Positions 6,814-13,419 of a stretch of DNA of 46,018 nucleotides are shown here, piece by piece. The stretch is from NCBI GenBank assembly GCA_949291295.1, contig CASEVE010000015.1, positions 1-46,018 of the forward strand. Direction: 5' to 3'. Position 1 is the stretch's first letter, and each line of letters opens with the position of its first letter. The translations under genes were made by a program, and so were the position numbers. The notes under the pieces were generated by a model, which was not told where the DNA came from, did not search any database, and was given only the letters and a program-made list of their open reading frames with translations. Source of the stretch: an uncultured Olsenella sp. GTDB taxonomy: Bacteria > Actinomycetota > Coriobacteriia > Coriobacteriales > Atopobiaceae.

Positions 6814-7779
6814 TTAGCTGGCAGGAAGGGCCTTCTCGCAGTAGTCACGGATAACGGCGCAGGACTTGCGCATCGCGCGGCGCTCGTCGTAGGAGAGGTC
6901 GATCTCCAGCACGGAGTCAACGCCCGTGTCGCCGATGACGCAGGGCACGCCGGCGGAGATGCCGGACTCGCCGTACTCGCCGTCGAGGTGGGCAGAGAGC
7001 GGCACCACGCGGCGCTCGTTGTGAAGAATCGAGGTCACAAGCGCCGCCACCACGGAGGCAATGCCAAACTCCGTGCAGCCCTTGCCCGAGATGATCGCGG
7101 CGCCGGACTCGCGGACGCGGCGCATGACGTCGTCAAAGTCGATGGAGTCGGTCACGTCCTCGCGCAGCGACAGGTACTCGCGCAGGCCGATGCCCTCCAC
7201 GGAGATGCGCGAGGTGGGGATGAACATGGAATCGCCGTGCTCGCCCATGCAGAAGGCCTGGATCTGGCGGCTGGAGACGTCGATGATCTCGGAGAGGACG
7301 CGGCGCAGGCGCGCGGAGTCAAGCGAGGTGCCGGTGCCAAAGACCTGGTTGCGGGGCAGGCCGAGCTTGCGGTAGAGGTACTCCACGACGATGTCGGCCG
7401 GGTTGGAGACGCTGATGAGAATGCCGTGGAAGCCGGACTCCTTGAGCGGGCCCACGATGCCGTCGAGCACCTTGATGGTGCCGTCAAGCATCTGGAGGCG
7501 CGTCTCGCCGGGACGGCGGCTGCGGCCGGCGGTGAGGATCACGAAGTGGGCGTCGGCGCAGTCGGCGTACTCACCCACGCGGATGGTGAAGGAATCGCCG
7601 AGACCGGAGGCCAGGTCCTCGAGGTCAAGCGCCTGGGCACGCGCGGCGTCCTTGTTGACGTCAAGAAAGACGATCTCGTTCACAAGGTGCTGGAACATGA
7701 GGCAGAGCGCCACGTGGCTGCCCACGCGACCTGCGCCGATAATGACCGCCTTGCGTGTCCTGATGTCTCCGGTGTGCAT
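6814..7779 (-). CDS. L-lactate/malate dehydrogenase-family enzyme (321 aa)
   Basis: This NAD-dependent 2-hydroxyacid dehydrogenase has the Rossmann motif GAGRVG (residues 15-20), LDSAR (153-157) with the substrate-binding Arg, and the catalytic histidine in GEHGDS (H181). Overall it resembles L-lactate dehydrogenase (SNPADI, GTGTSLDSAR). The substrate loop, however, reads AGRSRRPGETR where lactate dehydrogenases have AGANQKPGETR. R88 therefore occupies the position of the specificity glutamine (Gln102). An Arg there is the malate dehydrogenase hallmark, so the substrate may be oxaloacetate or another 2-keto acid. The ATG at 7779 has AGGAG 6 bp upstream; an in-frame extension to 7854 would run through the leader hairpin. 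It is monocistronic, with its own promoter and terminator. Confidence 0.9.
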   Translation of the reverse strand: MHTGDIRTRKAVIIGAGRVGSHVALCLMFQHLVNEIVFLDVNKDAARAQALDLEDLASGLGDSFTIRVGEYADCADAHFVILTAGRSRRPGETRLQMLDGTIKVLDGIVGPLKESGFHGILISVSNPADIVVEYLYRKLGLPRNQVFGTGTSLDSARLRRVLSEIIDVSSRQIQAFCMGEHGDSMFIPTSRISVEGIGLREYLSLREDVTDSIDFDDVMRRVRESGAAIISGKGCTEFGIASVVAALVTSILHNERRVVPLSAHLDGEYGESGISAGVPCVIGDTGVDSVLEIDLSYDERRAMRKSCAVIRDYCEKALPAS

Positions 7780-7826
7780 TGATGCTCCTATCGTCGTGGC
7801 GCGGCGCGCCGTCTCTTCCGTCATAA

Positions 7827-7851
7827 AAAGGGCGCCGCGGGGGCGCCCTTT
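7827..7851 (-). terminator. Strong GC hairpin with T-run: terminator or 5'-leader hairpin
   Basis: The arms AAAGGGCGCC (7827-7836) and GGCGCCCTTT (7842-7851) enclose a 5-nt loop. On the minus strand the stem is followed by TTATG, so the stem end plus tail gives five Ts. It could terminate ettA transcription from upstream. It also lies right after a promoter-like pair at 7853-7881, so a dehydrogenase transcript would begin with this hairpin. Confidence 0.7.
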
Positions 7852-7852
7852 C

Positions 7853-7881
7853 ATTCTAAACGGTTGTGGACGTTCTGTGAC
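7853..7881 (-). promoter_or_regulatory. Candidate promoter of the 2-hydroxyacid dehydrogenase gene
   Basis: On the minus strand there is GTCACA (-35-like, 7876-7881), a 17-bp spacer and TAGAAT (-10-like, 7853-7858). The predicted start falls at the foot of the hairpin at 7827-7851, about 65-70 bp upstream of the ATG. The -35 matches consensus at four of six positions. Confidence 0.45.
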
Positions 7882-7928
7882 GAGAATGTTTCAGGTAAAC
7901 GTAAGCTGATGGCCGAGCCGCCCGATGA

Positions 7929-7985
7929 TGACAAAGGTGACAGGGTAGTTTGTCATCATGACAATCTACCCTGTCACCTTTGTCA
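7929..7985. repeat. 28-bp-arm palindrome (TGACAAAGGTGACAGGGTA family)
   Basis: The left arm (7929-7956) and right arm (7958-7985) pair with one mismatch around a single base. The core TGACAAAGGTGACAGGGTA is the same as at 3115-3275 and 16509-16593. It starts 4 bp after the ettA stop codon on the minus strand, so it would form the immediate 3' end of the ettA message. Confidence 0.9.
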
Positions 7986-7989
7986 GGTT

Positions 7990-9669
7990 TTAGTCGCGGG
8001 TGAGCTTGCGGTGGAGGCGGTGGGGCTTGGAGGCCTCCGCGCCGAGGCGCTTCTCGCGGTCGGCCTGGTAGGCCTCGAAGTTGCCCTCAAACCAGTGCCA
8101 GCGGCCGGGGTTCTCGTCGTCGCCCTCCCAGGCAAGGATGTGCGTGGCCACGCGGTCGAGGAACCAGCGATCGTGGGAGATCACCACAGAGCAGCCCGGG
8201 AACTCCTCGAGCGCCTCCTCCAGGCTCTCCAGCGTCTCAACGTCGAGGTCGTTGGTGGGCTCGTCCAGGAGCAGCAGGTTGCCGCCCTGCTTGAGCGTGA
8301 GCGCGAGGTTCAGGCGGTTGCGCTCGCCGCCGGAGAGCACGCCGGCGCGCTTCTGCTGGTCGGAGCCCTTGAAGCCAAAGGCCGCCACGTAGGCGCGGCT
8401 CGGGATCTCGGTCTCGCCCACGCGGATGTAGTCGTTGCCGTCGGAGACCACCTCCCAGAGGCTCTTCTCGGCGTCAATGCCCGCGCGCATCTGGTCAACG
8501 TAGGAGAGCTTCACGGACTCCCCCACCTCAAGCGTGCCGGAGGTGGGGCTCTCCTGGCCCACGATCATCTTGAACAAGGTGGACTTGCCCACGCCGTTGG
8601 GGCCGATCACGCCCACGATGCCGTTGCGCGGCAGCGAGAAGGACAGGTCGTCGATAAGAACGCGGTCACCGAAGCTCTTACAGAGGTGCTCGGCCTCGAG
8701 GACCTTGGCGCCCAGGCGCGGGCCCACGGGGATGTGGATGTCGGTGAAGTCGACGCTCTTGGAGGCGCGGGCCTCGGCCTCCATCTGCTCGTAGCGCTCC
8801 AGACGCGCGCGGTTCTTGGCCTGGCGCGCCTTGGGGCTGGAGCGCACCCACTCGAGCTCGGACTTCATCTTCTTGGCGCGGCGGGCGTCCTGCTGGCTCT
8901 GGGCCTCCAGGCGCGCAGCCTTCTTCTCCAGGTAGGTGGAGTAGTTGCCCTCGTAGGGGTAGAGCTGGCCGCGGTCGACCTCGCAGATCCACTCGGCCAC
9001 GTCGTCGAGGAAGTAGCGGTCGTGCGTGACGGCCATGACGGCGCCGGGGTACTTGTGCAGGAACTGCTCGAGCCAGAGCACGGACTCGGCGTCCAGGTGG
9101 TTGGTGGGCTCGTCAAGGAGCAGCAGGTCAGGGGCCTCAAGCAGCAGCTTGCAGAGGGCCACGCGACGGCGCTCGCCGCCGGAGAGGATGGAGACGGGCG
9201 CGTCTGGATCCGGGCACTGCAGCGCGTCCATCGCCTGGGAGAGCTGGGAGTCCAGGTCCCAGCCGTTGGCGGCATCAATCTCGTCCTGGAGGGTGCCCAT
9301 CTCGGCCATGAGGGCGTCAAAGTCCGCATCGGGGTCGGCCATCTCGGCGCTCACCTGGTTGAAGCGCTCGATCTTGGCGAGAAGATCGGCAAAGGCGAGC
9401 TCGATGTTCTCGCGGACGGTCTTGTCCTCGTCGAGAGGCGGCTCCTGCTGGAGAATGCCCACGGTGTAGCCGGGGCTCAGCATGGCCTCGCCGTTGGAGA
9501 CGTCCTCGAGCCCGGCCATGACCTTGAGGAGCGTGGACTTGCCGGCGCCGTTGGGGCCAACCACGCCGATCTTGGCGCCAGGGTATACGCCCACCGTGAC
9601 GTCGTCCAAGATGACCTTGTCGTGGACGGCCTTGCGGGCGCGGATCAGCTGGTACACGAACTCTGCCAT
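7990..9669 (-). CDS. ettA: ABC-F translation factor EttA (559 aa)
   Basis: This soluble protein has two ABC ATPase domains in one chain and no membrane domain. The first Walker A is GPNGAGKST at residues 38-46, with signature LSGGERRR and Walker B LLLLDEPTNHLD. The second half has GPNGVGKST, LSGGERNRL and LLLLDEPTNDLD. The charged linker between them carries the KKMKSELEWVRSSPKARQAK segment typical of the ribosomal P-site interaction motif, and the arm region has YEGNYSTYLEKK. EttA binds the ribosomal E site and couples early elongation to the ATP/ADP ratio. The length matches the E. coli protein (555 aa). The start at MAEFVYQL has only a weak GAGAA-type ribosome-binding site, and a TAAGAT -10-like hexamer lies at 9708-9713. 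The gene is divergent from ppaC. Confidence 0.95.
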   Translation of the reverse strand: MAEFVYQLIRARKAVHDKVILDDVTVGVYPGAKIGVVGPNGAGKSTLLKVMAGLEDVSNGEAMLSPGYTVGILQQEPPLDEDKTVRENIELAFADLLAKIERFNQVSAEMADPDADFDALMAEMGTLQDEIDAANGWDLDSQLSQAMDALQCPDPDAPVSILSGGERRRVALCKLLLEAPDLLLLDEPTNHLDAESVLWLEQFLHKYPGAVMAVTHDRYFLDDVAEWICEVDRGQLYPYEGNYSTYLEKKAARLEAQSQQDARRAKKMKSELEWVRSSPKARQAKNRARLERYEQMEAEARASKSVDFTDIHIPVGPRLGAKVLEAEHLCKSFGDRVLIDDLSFSLPRNGIVGVIGPNGVGKSTLFKMIVGQESPTSGTLEVGESVKLSYVDQMRAGIDAEKSLWEVVSDGNDYIRVGETEIPSRAYVAAFGFKGSDQQKRAGVLSGGERNRLNLALTLKQGGNLLLLDEPTNDLDVETLESLEEALEEFPGCSVVISHDRWFLDRVATHILAWEGDDENPGRWHWFEGNFEAYQADREKRLGAEASKPHRLHRKLTRD

Positions 9670-9747
9670 GGGGTTTCTCGCCTTCTCGCGGGGTTCTTGT
9701 CACCCTCATCTTACCGGACGGCCCCTCGGTTGGGGACGTCCGAACCT

Positions 9748-9808
9748 GACAAACAACCCTGTCACCTTTGTCATCAATCATGACAAGTAACCCTGTCACC
9801 TTTGTCAT
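9748..9808. repeat. Tandem pair of TGACAAAGGTGACAGGG-family units in the ettA/ppaC divergent region
   Basis: The 20-mer AACCCTGTCACCTTTGTCAT occurs twice, at 9755-9774 and 9789-9808, with a 34-bp period. Each copy is flanked on the left by TGACAA, so each unit is a short palindrome ending in TGACAA and TTTGTCA. Unlike the other members, this copy lies between two divergent gene starts rather than after a stop codon. Confidence 0.9.
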
Positions 9809-9914
9809 AAGTCGCTCGGGGGACGTGAATTTCTACCGTTTGCGCCCACGACCGGCAAATTGCCCCTGCGCGCGTGGCACAATCGAAGAAGGCATCACCA
9901 GGGGAAGGAACGTC

Positions 9915-11582
9915 ATGCCAGAGGGAATCCGCAAGATAAACGTCATCGGACACCTGCACCCGGACACCGATAGCATCTGCTCGGCCATCGCTTACGCGCA
10001 CCTCAAGAACCAGATCGAGCACACGACGATCTACGAGCCGCGTCGCGCCGGCACGATCAACCGCGAGACCGCATTTGTGCTCAAGCACTTTGGCTTCAAC
10101 GAGCCCGAGCTCATCACGTCCGTCACCCCGCAGATCAAAGACACAGAGATCCAGCGCCAGGGCGGCATCGACGGCGAGATGAGCCTCTTCGCCGCATGGA
10201 ACCTCATGCGCGAGGCCAAAGCAGACACGCTCTGCATCACCGACGAGGAGAACAACCTCGAGGGCATCATCGCCGTCAAGGACATTGCCAACGCCAACAT
10301 GGACGTCTTTGACGTGAGCGTGATCGGCGAGTCGCACACCTGTTACGCCAACATCGTCGACACGCTCGGCGGCGAGATGATCCTCGGCGACCCCACGAGC
10401 CGCGTCACGGGCGGAAGCGTCCGCGTGGGCAGCACCCCCGAGATGATGGAGGACACCGTCAAGCCCGGGGACATCGTGCTTGTCACCAACCGCTACGAGA
10501 CGCAGCAGTTTGCCGTTGAGTGCGAGGCGAGCTGCCTTGTGGTCTGCTGCAGCGCGCACATCTCGAGCAAGGTCATTGCCTCTGCCAAGCGCCACGGCTG
10601 CGCCATCATCACCACCCCCTATGACACCTACGCCGCCGCGCGCATCATCTCGATGTCCATCCCCGTGCGCGCCAAGATGCTCTCCGAGGGCATCCTCAAG
10701 GTGAGCGTCAACACGTCCATCGACGACGCGCGCAAGATGATGGCGCACTCGCGCCACCGCTTCTTCCCCGTCATCGACGAGAACAGCACCTACGTTGGCC
10801 TCGTGAGCTCCCCCAACCTCCTCTCCGCCAAGAAGAAGCACGTCATTCTCGTTGACCACAACGAGCGCTCCCAGGCGGTCGAGGGGCTTGAGCAGGCAGA
10901 GATCATGGAGATCATCGACCACCACCGCATCGGCTCCATCGAGACCGCCGGGCCCGCCTACTTCCGCAACATGCCCGTGGGCTGCACCTGCACGATCGTG
11001 CACATGATGTATCGCGAGAACGGCGTGGAGATCCCGAGCAAGATCGCCGGCCTCATGCTCTCGGCGATTCTCTCAGACACGCTGATGTTCCGCTCCCCCA
11101 CCTGCACGCAGATGGACCGAGACGCCGCCGAGGCCCTGGCCCAGATTGCCGGCGTGAGCATCCCCGAGTACGCGGACGCGATGTTCGAGGCGGGCGCCGA
11201 CCTCACGGGCCGCACCGCCGAGGAGGTCTTCCACGGCGACTTCAAGGTCTTCAGCCGCGGCAACGTCAAGTTTGGCGTCGGCCAGGGCAGCTACATGACC
11301 GAGAAGAGCCGCGCCGCGGCAGAGACCCTCGTGGGTCCCTACCTCCGCGAGGCCGCCATCTCCGAGGAGCTGCCACTCGTCTTCTATCTCTTCACCGACG
11401 TCAAGGGATCCTCGAGCGACATCCTCTGGTACGGGGAGGGCGCAGAGGACATTGTCTCGCGCGCCTTTGACGTGGAGCCCGAGGGCGGCAAGGCTTGGCT
11501 GCCTGGCGTGGTGAGCCGCAAGAAGCAGGTCATCCCCGCGCTCATGGCCACGCTGCAGAGCATCGAGCAGGACGCGGACTAG
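9915..11582 (+). CDS. ppaC: Family II Mn-dependent inorganic pyrophosphatase with CBS-DRTGG regulatory insert (555 aa)
   Basis: Hydrolyses pyrophosphate to phosphate in the cytoplasm. The N-terminal DHH-type metal site is GHLHPDTDS (residues 12-20). Later motifs are VDHNERSQ, EIIDHHRIGSI and the C-terminal substrate-binding SRKKQV. Between them is an insert of about 250 residues with two CBS-type segments (AWNLMREAKADTLCITDEEN; IDDARKMMAHSRHRFFPVID) around a DRTGG-like domain, which makes it a nucleotide-regulated CBS-PPase rather than the 310-residue short form. In known CBS-PPases, AMP and ADP inhibit, while ATP and diadenosine polyphosphates can activate. The ATG at 9915 has AAGGA 7 bp upstream; the frame is open back to 9768, but that part contains the tandem repeat. 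Confidence 0.95.
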   Translation: MPEGIRKINVIGHLHPDTDSICSAIAYAHLKNQIEHTTIYEPRRAGTINRETAFVLKHFGFNEPELITSVTPQIKDTEIQRQGGIDGEMSLFAAWNLMREAKADTLCITDEENNLEGIIAVKDIANANMDVFDVSVIGESHTCYANIVDTLGGEMILGDPTSRVTGGSVRVGSTPEMMEDTVKPGDIVLVTNRYETQQFAVECEASCLVVCCSAHISSKVIASAKRHGCAIITTPYDTYAAARIISMSIPVRAKMLSEGILKVSVNTSIDDARKMMAHSRHRFFPVIDENSTYVGLVSSPNLLSAKKKHVILVDHNERSQAVEGLEQAEIMEIIDHHRIGSIETAGPAYFRNMPVGCTCTIVHMMYRENGVEIPSKIAGLMLSAILSDTLMFRSPTCTQMDRDAAEALAQIAGVSIPEYADAMFEAGADLTGRTAEEVFHGDFKVFSRGNVKFGVGQGSYMTEKSRAAAETLVGPYLREAAISEELPLVFYLFTDVKGSSSDILWYGEGAEDIVSRAFDVEPEGGKAWLPGVVSRKKQVIPALMATLQSIEQDAD

Positions 11583-11604
11583 CGTTTTTCGCACGGTCTT
11601 CTCG

Positions 11605-11634
11605 CCGCCCGTCGGATTGGTGTCCGGCGGGCGG
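11605..11634 (+). terminator. Hairpin after ppaC, weak terminator candidate
   Basis: The arms CCGCCCGTCGGA (11605-11616) and TCCGGCGGGCGG (11623-11634) pair with one G-T wobble around a 6-nt loop, 23 bp after the ppaC stop. The tail is TATATC rather than a T-run, so termination may be partial. Confidence 0.45.
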
Positions 11635-11684
11635 TATATCATGTGCTGCACAAAGCGGTATGAGAAACGTTCCCAGGAGGCACC

Positions 11685-12287
11685 ATGGCAGAGTCGCACT
11701 TTCTTGCCGTCCTCTCGCGCATGAAGTACATCGAGCGTTGGGCGCTCATGCGCAGCGCCCGACCCGAGAACCTCTCCGAGCACACCCTTGAGGTGGCGCT
11801 CATCGCGCATATGCTGTGCGTTATCGGCAACGCGCGCTTTGGCCGTGCGCTTGATGCCGAGCGCGCGGCGCTTGTGGCGCTCTATCACGATGCCTCCGAG
11901 ATCATCACCGGAGACATGCCCACGCCCGTGAAGTATCACGACGGTCGCATCAGGGACGCGTACAAGGCGGTGGAGCGCGGCGCCGAGGAGCGCTTGCTCG
12001 ACGCGCTGCCGGCAGACCTCCGAGCCGCCTTCGAGGATGTCCTCTGGTGCAAGGCGGACGCGGACGAGGGCGAGCTCTACCTGCGCCGCCTGGTAAAGGC
12101 TGCCGACAAGATCTCTGCGCTCATCAAGTGCGTTGAGGAGGGCCGCTCGGGCAACCGCGAGTTTGAGAGCGCCGAGAAGACCTGCCGCGCCGCCGTTGAG
12201 GAGATGGCCGCCGAGCTTCCCGAGGTCGCGAGCTTCATGGCGGACTTCTTTCCCTCCTACGGCTCCACCCTCGACGAGCTGCTGTGA
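11685..12287 (+). CDS. yfbR: YfbR-family HD-domain 5'-deoxyribonucleotidase (200 aa)
   Basis: Dephosphorylates deoxyribonucleoside 5'-monophosphates in the YfbR family, contributing to dNTP pool control and salvage. It aligns along its whole length with E. coli YfbR (199 aa): SHFLAVLSRMKYIERWALMR at the start, NLSEHTLEVALIAH with the first metal histidine, LYHDASEIITGDMPTPVKYH with the HD pair, and KAADKISALIKCVEEG with the last aspartate. The C-terminal FFPSYGSTLDEL also matches. AGGAGG lies 6 bp before the ATG at 11685. The stop codon TGA ends at 12287, and the next base is the first base of the long palindrome at 12288-12461. Confidence 0.93.
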   Translation: MAESHFLAVLSRMKYIERWALMRSARPENLSEHTLEVALIAHMLCVIGNARFGRALDAERAALVALYHDASEIITGDMPTPVKYHDGRIRDAYKAVERGAEERLLDALPADLRAAFEDVLWCKADADEGELYLRRLVKAADKISALIKCVEEGRSGNREFESAEKTCRAAVEEMAAELPEVASFMADFFPSYGSTLDELL

Positions 12288-12461
12288 TGCCCAGGGCGTG
12301 CGGGCCATTCCCGGCGGGGTCTGCGAATTGGGGACGGGTTATTTCTCTCAGAGATTCTGGGACAGGTTTGCCAAAAAGCAAACCTGTCCCAGAATCTCTG
12401 AGAGAAATAACCCGTCCCCAATTCGCAGACCCCGCCGGGAATGGCCCGCACACCCTGGGCA
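12288..12461. repeat. 84-bp-arm palindrome (GGGACAGG / CTCTGAGAGAAATAACC family, copy 2)
   Basis: The left arm (12288-12371) and right arm (12378-12461) are reverse complements with one mismatch, around the loop CAAAAA. The arms contain GACGGGTTATTTCTCTCAGA and GGGACAGGTTTGC, also seen in copy 1 at 20-175. It fills most of the gap between yfbR and trmB, starting at the base after the yfbR stop codon. A transcript of yfbR would end in a stem of more than 80 bp. Confidence 0.95.
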
Positions 12462-12482
12462 CCCACGCTAGATTGGAGAAAG

Positions 12483-13316
12483 ATGCACGGCATGCACGCA
12501 CGCCTTCCCAAGAACTTTGTGCTCGAGGAGCGCATCGAGCGCTACTCTCGCGTCATAGAGCTGGACCCCGCGCTCTGGCGCGGTCGCTGGGCAGAGGCGT
12601 GCACCCCTTTGGGAGAGAGGCCCTTCTCGGAGGTCCGTCTTGACCTTGGTTGCGGAAAGGGCGCCTTTGCCATTGAGGCCGCGCGCCGGGAGCCAGACGT
12701 CCTCTTCGTTGCCATGGACTCCGAGCCCGTCTGCGTGGCCTATGCCGCCCAGCACGTCTGCGAGAGCGGGGTGCCCAACGTGATCGTGGTGCCCGGAACG
12801 GGCATGCGCGTGCGCGAGTTCTTCTCTCCGGGCGAGCTCTCTTGCATCTACCTCAACTTTCCCACGCCGTTTCCGCGCAAGCGAGACGCCCACAAGAGGA
12901 TGGCCTGCATGGAGCGGCTCCTCGACTTCCGAGAGATTCTTGCCGAGGGGGCGCAGGTGCGGCTGCGCACGGACAGCCAGCCGCTCTTTGACTTCATGCT
13001 CACGCAGGTCCCGCTCGCAGGATATGAGCTCCTGTGGACGAGCCGGGACGCGCGGGCCGACTTTCCCAACGAGCCGTCGAGCGAGTACGAGGAGCGCCTG
13101 GGCGCCCAGGGAGCTCGCGTGTGCGCGCTTGCCGCCACGCCCGGTGCCCTGCCCGAGCACGTGGAGCAGACGGCGGAGCTCTCGCTGACGGCATATCTCC
13201 CGCACGATCTTGAGACACTGGAGAGCCTGGCCTATGCGCCCCACGGCATGCAGGCAACGGTGGTGAATCTGCGCAACCGAGCAAGCCGAAAGGCGTCCCG
13301 GGGCATGACCCGCTGA
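12483..13316 (+). CDS. trmB: tRNA (guanine-N7-)-methyltransferase TrmB (277 aa)
   Basis: Transfers a methyl group from S-adenosylmethionine to N7 of G46 in tRNA variable loops. The SAM-binding motif I is LDLGCGKGAFAIEAA, followed by the acidic VAMDSE. The family signature appears as IYLNFPTPFPRKRDAHKRM, equivalent to the LNFSDPWPKKRH segment of other TrmBs. The protein is somewhat longer than the common 210-240 residues because of its N-terminal 45 residues and a polar C-terminal tail. The start at 12483 (MHGMHARLPKNF) follows GGAGA closely; an ATG at 12441 is rejected because it lies inside the palindrome arm. Confidence 0.92.
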   Translation: MHGMHARLPKNFVLEERIERYSRVIELDPALWRGRWAEACTPLGERPFSEVRLDLGCGKGAFAIEAARREPDVLFVAMDSEPVCVAYAAQHVCESGVPNVIVVPGTGMRVREFFSPGELSCIYLNFPTPFPRKRDAHKRMACMERLLDFREILAEGAQVRLRTDSQPLFDFMLTQVPLAGYELLWTSRDARADFPNEPSSEYEERLGAQGARVCALAATPGALPEHVEQTAELSLTAYLPHDLETLESLAYAPHGMQATVVNLRNRASRKASRGMTR

Positions 13317-13419
13317 CCGCTCGGGGAATTTGCGATCCCGGCACCCGGTTTGGGTAGTAAGGTAGAGGGCCGCGCTTTTGAGCGGGCACGCGCCAAGCCA
13401 CCCCCGAGGAGATGCCGTC

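Noticed and set aside
12441..12482. Upstream ATG for trmB
   Set aside because: It lies inside the right arm of the 84-bp palindrome and has no ribosome-binding site. GGAGA precedes the ATG at 12483.
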